From the NCBI RefSeq assembly GCF_014306625.1, contig NZ_JACRYL010000017.1, forward strand, positions 1-45,453: a stretch of DNA of 45,453 nt, written 5' to 3'. The notes below the pieces were generated by a model that was not told the DNA's origin, made no database searches, and saw only the letters and a list, made by a program, of their open reading frames with translations. The first letter of the stretch is position 1, and each line of letters opens with the position of its first letter. Below are positions 45,206 to 45,453 of the stretch, piece by piece. Position numbers and translations under genes: made by a program. This DNA comes from Pedobacter fastidiosus. Lineage in GTDB: Bacteria; Bacteroidota; Bacteroidia; Sphingobacteriales; Sphingobacteriaceae.

Positions 45206-45400
45206 ATTGCTAATCTACTTTGATTAGGCAATCATTTTAACTTCAACTCTTGCCTTTCCTCTTTGCTAGGCCTTACCACTAAATCTCCGTTCTGCTCTCA
45301 GCCGGCCTAATTCCAAAGGAATCCCTTTGGGACAAATTTTTGAGGTAGCGATTGTCCAAGCCACCGCACTCGCATGGTGTCAAAAATTTTCAGCCGGCAG
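45206..45400. other. Gene-free region with several inverted repeats
   Basis: No open frame of note was found between 45136 and the right edge. Visible structures are a bulged hairpin ATTGCTAATC/GATTAGGCAAT (45206-45232), a perfect hairpin CCAAAGG-AATC-CCTTTGG (45313-45330), the inverted pair AAATTTTTGA (45334-45343) and TCAAAAATTT (45380-45389), and the direct repeat CAGCCGGC at 45299-45306 and 45391-45398. I could not find a convincing Bacteroidota promoter (TTTG, then TAnnTTTG) for the operon here, although it must be driven from this side. Confidence 0.6.
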
Positions 45401-45453
45401 TTATTAATCTGTTTATTTTGTTTAAACGGCATTAATGAGCTCGCAAAAAATGC

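Overview
The window is one long polysaccharide (surface glycan) biosynthesis locus, almost certainly from a Bacteroidota species and most likely a Sphingobacteriaceae member such as Pedobacter. This rests on the low GC, the weak or absent Shine-Dalgarno sequences, the G-rich hairpin repeats and CATTTCGACC-type repeats that I remember from such genomes, and the protein style. The species call is recollection, not a search result. All 42 protein genes lie on the minus strand, so transcription runs from the right edge (asnB, 45002) to the left edge (348). Most junctions overlap by a few bases or are separated by fewer than 40 bases. I found no tRNA, rRNA, CRISPR array, transposase or integrase.

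Layout, in transcription order. (a) 45453-45003: gene-free DNA with a 15-bp minisatellite and several inverted repeats. (b) 45002-40260: moderate-GC genes: an AsnB-type amidotransferase, a GT4 glycosyltransferase, the ABC-2 export permease (Wzm-like) and the ATPase domain of its partner (Wzt-like). (c) From inside the wzt gene (about 40260) to about 4400: the AT-rich variable part. It starts with the Wzt C-terminal domain, then an FkbM methyltransferase with a coiled-coil tail, then a long series of glycosyltransferases, methyltransferases and membrane O-acyltransferases. (d) 4406-2991: a polytopic Wzy-like membrane protein. (e) 2990-2287: a 0.7-kb array of seven G-rich hairpin repeats. (f) 2286-348: a GT4 enzyme carrying a piece of the same repeat in frame, then a small methyltransferase. 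(g) 347-1: two extra tandem copies of the 3' end of that methyltransferase gene.

By my count there are 23 glycosyltransferases (GT4-like, GT2, GT8-like, GT11, GT61, exostosin-like and CgeB-like), 10 methyltransferases (six FkbM-type, one DUF268-type, three other class I), 5 acyltransferase-3 proteins, one ABC exporter pair, one Wzy-like protein and one amidotransferase. There are no nucleotide-sugar synthesis genes, no initiating phosphoglycosyltransferase, no Wzx flippase and no Wza/Wzc export proteins in the window. The simplest reading is a very long, heavily O-methylated and O-acylated glycan, assembled in the cytoplasm and exported by Wzm/Wzt, with sugar donors and outer-membrane steps encoded elsewhere.

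The observation I rate highest is the order wzm - wzt (with C-terminal domain) - methyltransferase with coiled-coil tail. It resembles the E. coli O8/O9a arrangement, in which WbdD caps the chain, a coiled coil measures its length, and the Wzt C-terminal domain recognises the cap. Here the methyltransferase is of the unrelated FkbM type, which may point to an independently evolved chain terminator.
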